NCBI GenBank assembly: GCA_963682055.1
Contig: OY821748.1
Span: 26,748,661-26,812,660, forward strand
From: Primula veris
Lineage: Eukaryota > Streptophyta > Magnoliopsida > Ericales > Primulaceae
Direction: 5' to 3'
Length of the DNA stretch: 64,000 bases
Of this stretch, positions 21,319-31,823 are shown one piece after another. Below the pieces are notes generated by a model. It ran no database searches. It saw only the letters and a program-made list of their open reading frames with translations, and had not been told where the DNA came from. The first letter of the stretch is position 1; every line of letters begins with the position of its first letter. The translations under genes were made by a program, and so were the position numbers.

Positions 21319-23650
21319 TTTGTTGGATCTGGCAAAGCTCAGGTTACAAGCTCTCATGAATACAGAAGTGTTCACTACAAATAATTTTTGATCTTTGATC
21401 AAGTTAATTTCCATTTTAGTCCCCCATCGTCTATATTTATTATTATTTATAGGTAACCTATATTGAATGCTAGTAATGATTTGCGTTGTGGACTCATTAA
21501 ATCAGTTAAGCTTCTGCTACCGGATTAGTTTAATAGGAAGATGAAACAATCAATTAGAATCTTACTTATAGTACCTATCATTATATCGTTTTTCTTATAT
21601 CTAACATGGAACTTTCAAGCCGGAGCAACAACGAGCATGAAGGTCGATCTATTGGAAAACATATTTATCCTTATATCTTATACTACGAAAGATATCTGGA
21701 TAAATAGTAGACATTAATGGTAACCATACTACAAAACTAAGAAAGGAGGGATTGATTCTAACCTATGAAGCTTCAATCGGATGGTCCGAGTCTTTTGAAA
21801 TGGAATGAGCAATGATCTGAAGTGAACAAAAATCTGATCTTCTAATGTGATTGTCCTCTGCCATTCTCTGCTTACTTTGGAATAGCTTTATATAGCCTGT
21901 TGAATTTGGACAATATTTATTTACCTCATTTTAACACACAAACATAAAAAAGGAAGCAACTATAACTTTTATTTGAATAAGAATTATGAACTGTCACAAG
22001 GTTTTCTTTTTTTCTTAAATGTTCTACACTTGTTAATCTATCATTTTACCTATGTATCAATTTCAACACACTAGCAATTAATAAGCAGTTCCATATCAAA
22101 GTTTCTAATAAATTGGATGATAAGAAAGGTTTATTCAGAAAAATTTATACAACACAATATTTGCTTTCCCGGTTATATTTCTTATGGTATATCTTTACTA
22201 TTAAATATGGAATACTATTTTAACAATTAAGATCCCATCTCATAATATATTTGTGGTGATTTATAAACAACAGACGAATCTTTAACCACATGAATATTGT
22301 GGATTTAATATTGTGATTGTAAATAAGAATAATTTATGAACATGAAAATGACAACAAAAATTAAAAAATTGATTACGCATAGAAGCACCAAGAAAAAGAG
22401 AGAGCGGAAAGAGTGATAGATAATAGATACGTGGAACATATAACGTCCAAGCATTGGCACGAATGACATTCATTTTTATAGATGTTCTACCTCGAGATTG
22501 ACAACAATGTAAATTTTAGAGTTTTCTTGCTATTTTACCCACAGCTCTCTCGCGAGAGTGTTATGTTCGGGTTTCTCAGGCAGTGGCTTTATAGTTGTTT
22601 CTTAAATCCTATTAAGGAAACATAGCGATTATCAATAAATTTGATGGTCCTAGTATTAAAAAGTTAATGCGAGTTCAAATTTCTTACCTCTTAGGGATTA
22701 TGTGATACCTATGCATATACATATATTATTGATTTTTGTATTAAATTATGTCCATATTACTTGTACATAATCTACCAATTAATGTCCATATTACTTGTAT
22801 ATACTAAAATTAACCTTATGTTTATGTTCATGTAAGTAATTTACAATATTGCCTATTATAATTTTTTATGCAAAAGTTGAGTGATTTACATTATTAGATG
22901 GGTGCACTAAATTATAATATATTTCAGAGTTTAAATACAGGTTTACATACTCAAAAGTTTTGTCAAAAAACTTTACTTAGTGGAAGCTTTGCATAATTAT
23001 GTTAATGTACACATACACATTATAGAGTTTTATCTTTAAGACTATTGTCTCCATTGATTTAATCAATCTACACTGTCAGTGGTGTATAGGTTCTTATAGT
23101 TAATTGAAAACAAAAGATTGAATATTATATCCAATTTCATCATAATAATTCTTGACACAGTCGGAGACGGGGGTGTAAAATAAAATAAACCGTACATCTG
23201 AATTTCTTATTTCAAGAAAAGGTCTGTTCTTTAGTTCCCAAGCGTATATGGAGGAAACTTTTGATGAAAAAAGATATATAAGTCGAATTTTTCTTGTAAA
23301 AACATCAAATAAATGTAGCAATATCTATCTAGTAGCAATTTATTTAATACTCGCTGTCTCGCTTGAATCTGGTTGTGCCTCAACTTATCGCTGTATAGAA
23401 GACTGGGTTCATTCTATTTTTAACCTACAATTTCAACCAGAATAGGGGAAATTTCAAACCCCTCAACATCTTTTATGTTACCTGTCATGTAAAAAAGTGT
23501 AAATATTTCCTTTGATTATCATCTTGCAGGTTATATATAAGGGACAATAATGGACAACTCTCAACATAAAAATTTAGCAATGATATTGTATAATTAAGTA
23601 TACTGAAGTAGAAGTAACAGGCAACGTTGCGAACTTGAAATTCCCTCGAG
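21319..23650. repeat. non-coding dispersed repeat with promoter-like block
   Basis: No protein is recognisable. About 21450-22750 has a diverged copy at 47430-48600 and a near-identical one at 54780-56000. The block at 21776-21910 is also found in reverse complement at 6632-6775 and 19805-19930, and contains 'ctatataaag' on the minus strand. A short self-complementary 'ctctcgcgagag' is at about 22550. The two 60-70 codon frames on opposite strands near 23100-23445 overlap and look like chance. Confidence 0.5.
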
Positions 23651-24136
23651 CAATGTTTTAAATAGCGTTATCGCTATCGTAGCATTTTTTCTAGAGAAAC
23701 GCTAAAAACGTTAATAGCGTTGCTACATAGCATTTTGCGGTTTATTTTTTTTGCCTAAATATGCACTAAACTTTAGAATATATAACAATAAAAAAAGAAA
23801 TGCATAGTTATATTAGATAGTAATAAAAAAAAAAAAAAAAAAATTGTTGTAGGTGAGTTTTGAACTTATGTCTGTTGGAAATGATAGCACTGTCTCAACC
23901 AACTGGACTACACACACTTTTATGAAAATTACCCAATATATATTAATTATTTATATCCGCTGTTTTTTTTCCTAACTCACTATTTATGCCTTTAGTCCAG
24001 AATTTCACGCTTTTTGCGCTTTTGGTCCACTATAGCGCGATTTTAACGCAATTCCAGCCAAATAGTGGTTTTTCGTTGCGGTTTTTTTCCCAAAAAGCGC
24101 TATTTCGCGCTATATAGCGCGATTTTTAAAACATTG
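23651..24136. mobile_element. hAT-type MITE, 486 bp, copy 1
   Basis: Terminal inverted repeat CAATGTTTTAAA (left) against 'tttttaaaacattg' (right), extended by GC-rich 'atagcgttatcgctat' and 'cgcgctatatagcgcgat' subterminal repeats. It is flanked by an 8-bp duplication, CCCTCGAG (23643-23650) and CCCTCGTG (24137-24144), which supports the hAT superfamily. It has no coding capacity. It contains a tRNA-like Pol III promoter on the minus strand. The second copy at 56960-57445 is exactly the same length. Confidence 0.8.
23843..23920 (-). ncRNA. tRNA-like sequence with Pol III A and B boxes inside the hAT MITE
   Basis: On the minus strand TAGTCCAGTTGG (23910-23899) fits the tRNA A-box consensus TRGYNNARNNGG at every fixed position. 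32 bases further, AGTTCAAAACT (23866-23856) fits the B box GGTTCRANNCC imperfectly. A run of T follows (complement of A at 23825-23843), the normal Pol III stop. The T-arm part can form a 4-of-5 stem. It is too degenerate to be a working tRNA. Chance, or a decayed SINE head caught in the MITE, are alternatives. Confidence 0.45.
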
Positions 24137-24144
24137 CCCTCGTG

Positions 24145-24578
24145 TAGTCATTACGGTTTGTAAGTCAAAGTTACTGTTTGTATGTGGATTTAGAAATTTT
24201 GTTGTGGAAAAAGACCCACTCTTGCTCAACATTCAAACATTGATGCTATTTCAACAAATCCTCAAAATATAACCATAATAAACCCCTTTGCCCATATTTG
24301 CCAAGTTCTTTACACTGAGCTCATTTCCCCCTAACTAATAAAATAACCAACTAGAGGTCCTGCAATACAAGATAGAGAAACGGCGGTAACCATACAGAGG
24401 GCTAATATAATTATATTGAAGAAAAAGAAACTTGAAAAACATATAACTTTTAAAATAATCATCATCTTCAAACTTAATCAAACATGAACTAGTTTAATAG
24501 GAAGCATGACTGTGTAATTAATTGCAAATCAAAGTATATAAGTTTATCGACATATTTTTGTTTTCAGTGAAAGTTTTT
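24145..24578. other. spacer, partly matching the empty-site repeat; ends in LINE A target duplication
   Basis: About 24230-24578 corresponds in reverse complement to 51308-51597 and more weakly to 54370-54550. The last 13 bases (24566-24578, AGTGAAAGTTTTT) are the target-site duplication of LINE A. No gene is seen. Confidence 0.6.
24566..24578. repeat. target-site duplication of LINE A, 3' side
   Basis: AGTGAAAGTTTTT, identical to 31927-31939; its complement occurs once, uninterrupted, at 51308-51320. Confidence 0.9.
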
Positions 24579-24859
24579 CTTTTTATATATAATTTTGGTG
24601 GGAAAACCGCAAATAAAATGGGGATGAAAAACCCCCAGAGTGCCAAATAATTAGGAAGACATGAAAACTTTAAAACAGATTACACATTTTTGAACAAAAG
24701 AAAACTTGCTATCTGAAATAAAAGAAATAGTATTAAAACTACTTGTCTTCTGGCCACGTATTTCATTTGCCTCTTTGTTTTTCTTTCTTCTTCTTACACT
24801 GATCCATACTTTCTCTTTCTTCATTTTCTCCATAGCTAATACCTTTGAAATCATCTCCC

Positions 24860-25360
24860 TTAAAACCTTAAATTAGGTATGTGTCGAGCTTCTATCCCCA
24901 CTATTCCGGTTAAAATACTAGGAAAGTCTTCCAAATTTCCAGAGATTCGTTTTCCATAGTCTCTACCATGATTTGCTAGTAGATCTGCTCCTGAGTTGGA
25001 TTCTCTCAGAACATGCATCAAATGGTAAGTTCTTGTTTCCAGTCTCTCTTTGATTTTATAGAATATGTAGTCTAGGTACCAGGGATGCTTAGATTTATTT
25101 TGTAGAATATTGATTAGTTGCAGAGAGTCACTTTCAATACAAATACTTTGATTTGGGGCAACTGAAAGGCCATTCTAAACATCTTTTGCTTCCAGTTCCT
25201 GAGCTGACTTACCCTTTACCTGGCCACAAAACCCTACTACAAAATTCCCCTCATCATCTCTAATTTGTCCCCCAATTCCACCATAATTACCAGAGTAACT
25301 GTAGCAACCATCGGTATTTAATTTTATAAATCCAGTAGGTGGGAATAGCCACTTTACCAC
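24860..25360 (-). pseudogene. LINE A RNase H domain, one internal stop
   Basis: About 160 codons, continuous except for one stop. It opens 'MVKWLFPPTGFIKLNTDGCY' with the first catalytic Asp (TDG), then 'GGIGGQIRDDEGNFVVGF', 'AQELEAKDV' with the catalytic Glu, a stop, 'ICIESDSLQLINIL' with the next Asp, and 'SNSGADLLANHGRDYG', the final catalytic block. It ends 'ARHIPNLRF'. All four catalytic positions survive, so this is the best-preserved domain in copies A and B. Copy B has the same stop (58183-58683). Confidence 0.85.
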
Positions 25361-25878
25361 TCTAACTTTCCTTGATCTTTTGGGAATAATATAATATTAT
25401 ACTTTAATAACTTGAAATTATTGGGAAAGGAGTTGTCTATTTTAACATTAAGATCAATTAGAACCCTAATATTAAAAATTATATCATCAACAAGCATGTC
25501 AACCCAATCAAAAATACATGAGCACCTGGCTCTCCAAATGGTCCAAACTATAAAGCTTGGTATAACCTTGCACAATTTCCAAACAATCTTAGAATCTGTA
25601 ACATTGGATTGAGACCACCAAGAGATTATTCTTCCTCTAATAGAATTATTACTGCATCTAATTCCCATGCAATTTTCAAAGTAACTCCATATTTCAGTGG
25701 CTAGAGGATCATTATCAAACAAATGATTTATAGTTTCAGTTTGTTTTCTGCAGCACCAGCAAATAGAACCTAATTGAATTCTTTTTTTTTGTTTTGGATT
25801 TGAGTGTCTAGAGGGATAGCTCCTTGCAACATTTTCCACACAAAATAAGATAACTTGAGAGGTAATATCTTGTCCCAT
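25354..25878 (-). pseudogene. LINE A zf-RVT domain and linker
   Basis: 174 open codons. 'GSICWCCRKQTETINHLFDND' in two words contains the zinc-ligand order Cys-Cys-His of plant zf-RVT. 'IWSYFENCMGIRC', 'IISWWSQSN' and 'IVWKLCKVIPSFIVWTIWRARC' are shared with copies G, D and B. The upstream 'PSRHSNPKQKKRIQL' covers a T-run that differs by one codon from copy B. The open length suggests mild decay. Confidence 0.8.
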
Positions 25879-27443
25879 CTTAACTCATTTGACCAACAAC
25901 TATTATATTTGGTTCTAATGATTTCCTAAGATGATTTTAATTTAAAGTCACCTTTTTCTATAGCTTTCCAGATTGCTTCATCATTTTTATTTCTCAGTTC
26001 AATAGCTTTGACAAATAAATGTCTTTTTTCTAGAGAAATAAAATTAGAAATTTCCCCCCTATCCCACTTGCCATTAGTATACAAATACTTTATTTTGCAC
26101 CCATTACCAATGTTAGTATTCAATATGGGACCTAAATCTGTCCAGTTGCCTAGGTTAACCAGAATATCCCTTGTACCAATTTACCATTTTATATTCTCCT
26201 CTGCAATCTTCTTTACTTTGATCATTCTTTTCCAAGTATGGGAGCCCTTTTTTATCATTACCATCATTAGGATGTTTTTTCCACAATATTTATTTAACAT
26301 AAATTCAGCCACAAAGACTTTTTAGTTCTAAACTTCCATCAAAGTTTAATAGAAAATGCTTCAATAATGTCTTCAAATCTTCTCAAACCTAGACCTGCTT
26401 CTTTAATAGGTTTACAATTTGTTTTCCAGCTTACCCAATGAAACTTGTTTTTACCATCATTTTTCCCCCAAAGAAAATTAGCTAAGATTTGATCTACTTT
26501 CTTAATAACCAGGATAGGAGGACTCATAGCAGATAGAGTATAGACATGCATAGATTGTAAAACATGTCTAATTATCTCCCATAGTGAAAATTTGAGAATT
26601 CGAAGCAGCCAATTTACTCCTAACTTTTAAGACGTTTTCGTGAAAAAGAATGCACTTCTTATGACCAGAATACAATTTTCAACCCAAATATGTGAGCGGA
26701 GTCTTTTTACGGCTAGTGCCCAAAATTTTCTTTATGTCTTCTTTTTGATCTATAGTGACACCATTAGATATGTAGGCAAAGCTTTTGTCCAAGCTTATTT
26801 CTAGGCTAGAATCTCTGTTACACAACTTTAAAACTTTATTTATTTTCTCGGCTGAATTCTTATTTGCAGCACTAAAGATGATTAAGTCATCAGCAAAAGA
26901 AAGGTGACTGATGATTGGGCTTGCTTCTAAGAGGGCTTTTGAAGACCTTCCGCTGTTTATTATACCTCAAGGCATTCAAATTTCTTGTAATAATTTCAGA
27001 ACATAATATAAATAAGGTTGCTGATAGAGAATCCACTTGTCTCAAACCATTAGTCGGAGCAAAATAGCCAGTAGGTGTCCCATTGACTGTAATAGAAATG
27101 TTGTTGACATATATTAATCTCAAAAGCCTTTTATCCAAGTCTCAGAAAACCCCATTTTTCTCATTAATGTTATTAGAAAATGCCAAGATACTTTGTCATA
27201 AGCCGTCTTCATATCTAGCTTTTCTGCTCAGTTTCCACAAATTCTTGAGTCAGTAAAACATTATCAATAATGTCTCTGTTTTTGACAAAACCACATTGCT
27301 TTGCTTAAATAATATGAGGAAGAATTGTAGATAGTCTTGTGACCACAATTTTAGATATTACTTTGTTGTAAAAGGTACACAACCTAATAGGTCTAAATTC
27401 TAAAAAATTATAGGGATTGTTTTTCTTAGAAATTAAAGCTAAT
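25879..27443 (-). pseudogene. LINE A reverse transcriptase, palm and thumb part
   Basis: Minus-strand blocks in order: 'LALISKKNNPYNFLEFRPI' near 27390-27440, a frameshifted 'KLDMKTAYDKVSW' region near 27170-27230, 'GTPTGYFAPTNGLRQVDSLSA' (26890-27138; the usual 'QGDP' reads 'QVDS'), 'LSFADDLIIFSAANKN' (about 26900-26850) with intact catalytic 'FADD', 'LTYLGCKLYSG' with frameshift, and 'EAGLGLRRFEDIIEAFSIKL' (26339-26551). The linker segment is at 25926-26123. A 25-base deletion near 27219 relative to copy B removes codons next to the catalytic Asp block. Confidence 0.8.
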
Positions 27444-28240
27444 TGTTAGGTACAAAGTAAAAGGTTATTGTACCGTATTTGTTTGTCACTATATTGTCAA
27501 AAAATATTGAGTTAATTTAGATTGAACTCTTATTATGTTGACATTTAATGCGTAAAATGTTTTTTAAGCTGTGATTAAAGTTCAGGTTGAGGTTACAACT
27601 TCAGTTATAAGTTAAACCAGCGGACAGAAACTTGGAGCTCAAGATTTTGTCAAATATATTCTAGAAGATGCAAAAATGTGAAAAGCGAATCTAGAAGATC
27701 TGAAATAAATCTCAAAATATAAGAATGAAGATATTGAAGATGTTTCCTTGTGGGAATAGAAGACTTGAAGATCAAGGAAAGAAAGAAAAAAGAAATACTT
27801 CCTATTTGATTAATATTAGAATTCTTTGTAAGGTTATAAATAAATTCAATTAGACTCTAATATTTTGTGACTCTACATCATAGATTATACAACAAATAAA
27901 GAGAGAGACCCGCGAAATATTGGAGAAAAAAAAATATTATTTGAGAGAAATTTATTACGGGATGTCATTAGATATTGAGTGATGTTAGGTAGGAGAAATA
28001 GTTTGATAGACAAATACTAGTGAGAAAGTCATTGAGTATTGTAAGATTTCAGTCTACTATTGTAAGCTTGACAATATCGATAAAAACTGACTGAGTGGCT
28101 CGGAGACGTAGATGTGGTGAGCACATCGAACTTCGTTATTAAACGCATGATGTTATTTACTATTCTGTCAGAACTCTTCAATTATAACTAAAATGCGTAA
28201 CAGCTTTCGAAACATTAGGCAAACGTATTTTTCACTAACA
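27444..28240 (+). repeat. solo LTR (Ty1/copia-like) inserted in LINE A
   Basis: 797 bp bounded by TGTTAGGT and ...CACTAACA, giving TG...CA with a 6-bp terminal inverted repeat. A TATA-like 'gttataaataaattc' lies near 27833 and an 'aaataaa' signal near 27893. Near the 3' end 'ctcggagacgtagatgtggt' followed by 'gagcacatcgaac' resembles the conserved LTR tail of Angela/SIRE-type plant copia elements. It splits LINE ORF2 in the RT domain ('CLLL' to 'LALISKK'). Flanking 5-mers (CTAAT and AAGTA) do not match, so the target-site duplication is lost or the insertion edge has changed. Confidence 0.75.
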
Positions 28241-28980
28241 AAGTAGAAGACATAGCTTTAAGAATTAAAGAGCACATGAAGAATTGATGTACCGCTTTAA
28301 CCATATCATCACCAATAATCTCCCACACAGCAGTAGAAAATAAGTCATTAAACCCATCTAAACCAGGTGTACTAGTCTTATTGAGCTCCCAAATAGTTGT
28401 TTTGACCTATTCAACCGTGATTTCAGCAATTAGGGATCGGTTATCCTCCATATTAACCATTTGAGATAAATTATCCAAATTTTTATATTCTTGACTGAAA
28501 GTTTGGATAATTTTCCTCAAGTGGTTAATATGGAGGATAACCAATTCCTATTAGAAATAGTTTCATTTTCAATACCACTTTTATCTGTAATGACATCACC
28601 ATTGCTATTTGTGACTGAATGAATGTAGCTTTTTTTTTATTTTTTTATTAACCACACCATGAAAGAATTTAGTATTCAAATCACCTTCCGTTGCCCATTT
28701 TAAATTAGCTTTTTGGCTCCAAAACTTTTCGTCTATTTTAATTATGTATTTCAAGTTAGCTTCAGCTTCAGCAAGATATATTTTATTATCTATTGTATGA
28801 GAAATTTTCATATTAAATTCCCTGGTTTTAACTTGATCTTGAGCTTCAAAACTTTTTGAAATATATTACCAAAAGTTTCCTTATTCCAAATAATAAGCTC
28901 TTTTCTCAAAGCCTTTAAGTTATTAACAAGAGAATAGAGAGCATTACCTCAAACACGAGGTTTCCACACTTTTTCCACCA
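28241..28980 (-). pseudogene. LINE A ORF2 linker and RT start
   Basis: Minus-strand text includes 'FWSQKANLKWATEGDLNTKFFHGVVNKK' (28605-28811), matching copy D, and 'TIWELNKTSTPGLDGFNDLF' near 28310-28400, the RT start. Between them lies an inverted duplication (28439-28542) that destroys the frame. Confidence 0.75.
28439..28542. repeat. 43-bp-arm inverted duplication within LINE A
   Basis: 'ggttatcctccatattaacc' and about 20 more bases are followed by a loop of about 20 bases and then the inverted copy ending 'ggttaatatggaggataacc'. It is also present in copy B (about 61778-61882) but not in LINE D. One arm corresponds to normal ORF2 coding sequence ('MVNMEDN'), so the other arm is an inverted local copy. 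Confidence 0.75.
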
Positions 28981-29696
28981 AATGATAAACCCTTTATTAG
29001 CAACCCAAAATTTCTAAAATATAAATCTTCTAGGGATTGTTATCATACTGAGTCTTGAAAGTGATTAATAAAGGGTAGTGACCAGAGTTGGGTCATGAAA
29101 GTGATTGTTAAAACTTTGTTGATTCTCTAAAAACCAGCATTAATCCCATCTCTTTTGTTCCACCAGGTGAAGTTGGAGCCAGTAAAGGGTAACTCAGTAG
29201 CGTTTATGTCTTCAATACAATCAAGGTAATCCTGAGCTGATCTCAAGTTAATCTCTGCTCCACCAATTTTGTCTTCTTCTTTGATAATAGTTTTAAAACC
29301 TTCCCCAATAAACCAATGGTCATTTGTATAATTTTATCTCAAAAAGAACCAAAGGTCCTCTCTTTCTAAAGTTGTACATTTAGCATATATAATGGAGAAA
29401 ATATTGGCTTGCTAAGTAAACTTGTAGAGATTTTGAAATTTACACACTGGTTATTCTGGTTGAGAAGTTGTGAACTCTCTCTTATAAAATACCCAAATTT
29501 TGTTACCATCATGGGACAGAGGTGCATCAAAACTCAACTTTCTCTTGTAACTTTCCAACTGCTTGCACAAACCATAGGCTCTAGACAAACTAGTAAAATT
29601 AAATTGTAGCATTTACACAGACTTTTCAGTCTATTGGAAGTGGCAGAATTACCAATTCCTCTATTATTTCATATGAGGACATTAATCAATTAACAC
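28981..29696 (-). pseudogene. LINE A endonuclease domain
   Basis: The minus strand from about 29690 reads 'INVLI.NNRGIGNSATSNRLKSLCK', the plant LINE endonuclease start. The Trp of the 'WN.RG' motif is a TGA stop, and the ATG at the D-equivalent start is TTG (29687-29689). 'LILLVCLEPM' (catalytic Glu block) and 'LPFTGSNFTWWNKRDGINAG' (about 29130-29200) follow, with frameshifts between. Copy B shares the same stop. Confidence 0.75.
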
Positions 29697-31823
29697 TTTT
29701 ATTAACCCTTACATTAGAGGATCTAAGGTTCTTCGGTGAAACTGGTAGTGAGCCTTTTTTAGCTTCATTTTTCTCTTTTTTCTTATTCAATTTTTTTGGC
29801 TTTTTTTTGAGCTCCCAATTAATGATCATCCGCTGGTTTTTTTGGACTGGACTTTGGTGACAAGTTTGGCTGAATAGATATATTGTGAGAAAGATCTGGT
29901 AACTTAGACGAATCTCCCTACCTTCATCTAACTCGGTATTTATTTATTCTTCCCTTTCAATATCTTATTCATAGCTTATTATTTCACATTCTTCTTCTTT
30001 TTCAGGTTGCTTAGACATACTTGGATTATCTGCAATTATTTCTTCATACACATCTAGGGGCTAAGATAGTGTACGCCTAGTGGGGGCGGTTGCCTCTGCT
30101 AAAATATGAACAAATACCATTTTATATGTAATATTTATCAAAAAAATGGTCTACCTTAGTGGGTAAATGCTAGAACTAAAAGTTCAGTTGTGGCCAAAGG
30201 TTGTGGGGTTAAGCCTCGCAGCTGGAGAAATTCACCACTTTTTCTGTTTTACATTTTCACTATGAAATATTTTTTTCGAAAAATCTTTTATAATTTCTTA
30301 AAAATCACCAGAAATATTGAAATCGAAAACCATTAGTACACGTCTCTCTTATAGTTGTATTAAATATAAATTGTGTATATTGTGTGATTTTATTACATTT
30401 TTATAATGAAATATTTTTTTCTAAAAATCTTTTATAGTTTCTTAAGAATCTTCAGTAATATTCAAATCTAAAACTATTAGCAGTACTTCTCTTGTAGTTT
30501 TATTAAAAATAAAGTATATGGTCAGAAATAATTAAAATGCAAGTGAAAAAAAATTCCCAATTGTACTTAATCAATTATTAGAGTTTAGAACATTATTTGC
30601 AAAAGCATATTATATATATTTAAAACATAATATAAATATTCATCATATTGTGTCCCCGCTCAATCGAAATCCTACCTCTGCGCCTGTCTACATCTTCTTC
30701 TATGTCCACAGTAAGGTCTGCAATTTCTCCGTTTTTGTTATTATTAGCAACCTCAGTATTTGCAGTGCTATCTTCCTTTTCTATCTCAATATTTTCCACT
30801 AAATCACAATTTTTTTCTATTGCATTTTGTTCAGGCTCAATCTGAATTGGCCGCTCCTTGTTATCACCTTCTTTTTCTTGATCCTTGTATCTAAAGGTTT
30901 TGGACACCCAGTCCCGTGTGCTCATTTTACTGTTATTTTTGTAATAATTGCCCCTTTGGAATTTTTTGGGCTACTCTTTTTCCTTATTTTGCTCCCTATC
31001 TCTATTATTGTTGTAATTTGTGGTCTTTTTTTTCATTTTTGCTTGGCTGTTGATTATTCTTGGGCTCTTGTTCTGGGGCATTGTTCTTATTTTCTTCTTC
31101 TTTTTCTTTCTTATCCTCTTTCTTGAAAATGCAATTTTCCTCTTTATGTCCCAATTTATAGTAGTAGAAACAATATTTTGCAGATCTTCGTACTCACACT
31201 ATTGCCAAAAACCAAGGTTTTCATCCTCTCCATAGTTAATTCTAAGCATTTCATTTAGTTCATGTGCTAAATCAATTTCAACACAAATACCGGAAAATCC
31301 AGGTCTAGTAAGATTGGCTGTGGGTTCTAACACCTTTAGCAGATGACCAAAAGCCCTTGCTATAGAGAAAATACTGGTTTTATTGTGTAAATGGATAGGT
31401 AATTTGGGTAATGAGATCCAAATAGGGATTACAGTTGACTCGGTGCTTCAGTATCAAAATCAAAGTCCATTTAAAAGTATGCATAGGCTTACCTTCTATG
31501 TACCATATTTTTTTAAGCCACTATTGCTGAAAATCTTCTTCATGAAAACATCTCACCAATATATGTTTGTTATCAAAAACTCCGATGTTGTAAGCAGCTT
31601 GTAGATCTAGATTTTTGAAAACTCTTTTTATTGCTTCTAGGTTGGGTTTTTCGTGCGAGAACTTACCCAACTATGTGTGCCGAGTTCTTTGAAAGGTATC
31701 TCTATTTTGGGTTTAAGGCTTACAATCAAATGTGAAATTTTTTGTGGCTAGGGGATCTGGTGAAATGAGTTGGTTATTCCTTAGTTTGTCTCTCTCCGGT
31801 GACGTATTTGCATGGTCGGCCAT
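29697..31823 (-). pseudogene. LINE A ORF1 (DUF4283-like, zinc knuckle, acidic tail), interrupted
   Basis: The start is inferred at 31823 ('MADHANTSPERDK'). The DUF4283-like region is visible as 'IPIWISLPKLPIHLHNKTS' and 'FSIARAFGHLLKVLEP' near 31300-31430, then 'GFSGICVEIDL'. A CCHC-type knuckle 'CFYYYKLGHKEENC' is near 31130-31175 with Tyr replacing the second Cys. A basic Lys/Asn-rich stretch and 'STRDWVSKTF' (30890-30925) follow, then an acidic region split by the hAT MITE (30055-30686). The protein binds the element RNA in related LINEs. Multiple stops occur. Confidence 0.75.
30055..30686. mobile_element. hAT-type MITE in LINE A ORF1
   Basis: Reverse complement of the MITE at 10562-11192, inserted at the same ORF1 codons. 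Flanking 8-mers are TACACATC (30047-30054) and TCTACATC (30687-30694), matching the duplication in copy E after complementing. The terminus at 30055 reads 'TAGGGGCTAAGATAG', decayed from CAGGGGCGGAGACAG. Confidence 0.8.

Larger units (their letters stand above)
21319..30662. repeat. segmental duplication, copy 1 (about 9.34 kb)
   Basis: Colinear with 54647-64000 in the same orientation, 33,328 bases apart at the left edge and 33,338 at the right. Divergence is low by eye, with a few small indels. A 25-base stretch at about 60541-60565 is missing here near 27219, and a 16-base local duplication is found only in copy 2 near 57540. The left edge is sharp at 'tttgttggatctgg'. The right edge lies beyond the window, so 9.34 kb is a minimum. 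The block includes a LINE with its insertions, a hAT MITE and a non-coding repeat, so it arose after all of those insertions. Confidence 0.9.

Noticed and set aside
23248..23445. 65-codon frame with a hydrophobic stretch, repeated at 56557-56754
   Set aside because: It overlaps an opposite-strand frame of similar length, has no family match, and is preserved only because the segment is a young duplication.
23843..23920. Functional tRNA gene
   Set aside because: The B box and stems are degenerate and no complete cloverleaf can be drawn, so only a tRNA-like promoter is claimed.
30827..31235. Plus-strand hydrophobic frames resembling membrane proteins
   Set aside because: They are antisense to the Lys/Asn-rich part of LINE A ORF1; AAA and AAT codons read as TTT and ATT on the other strand.
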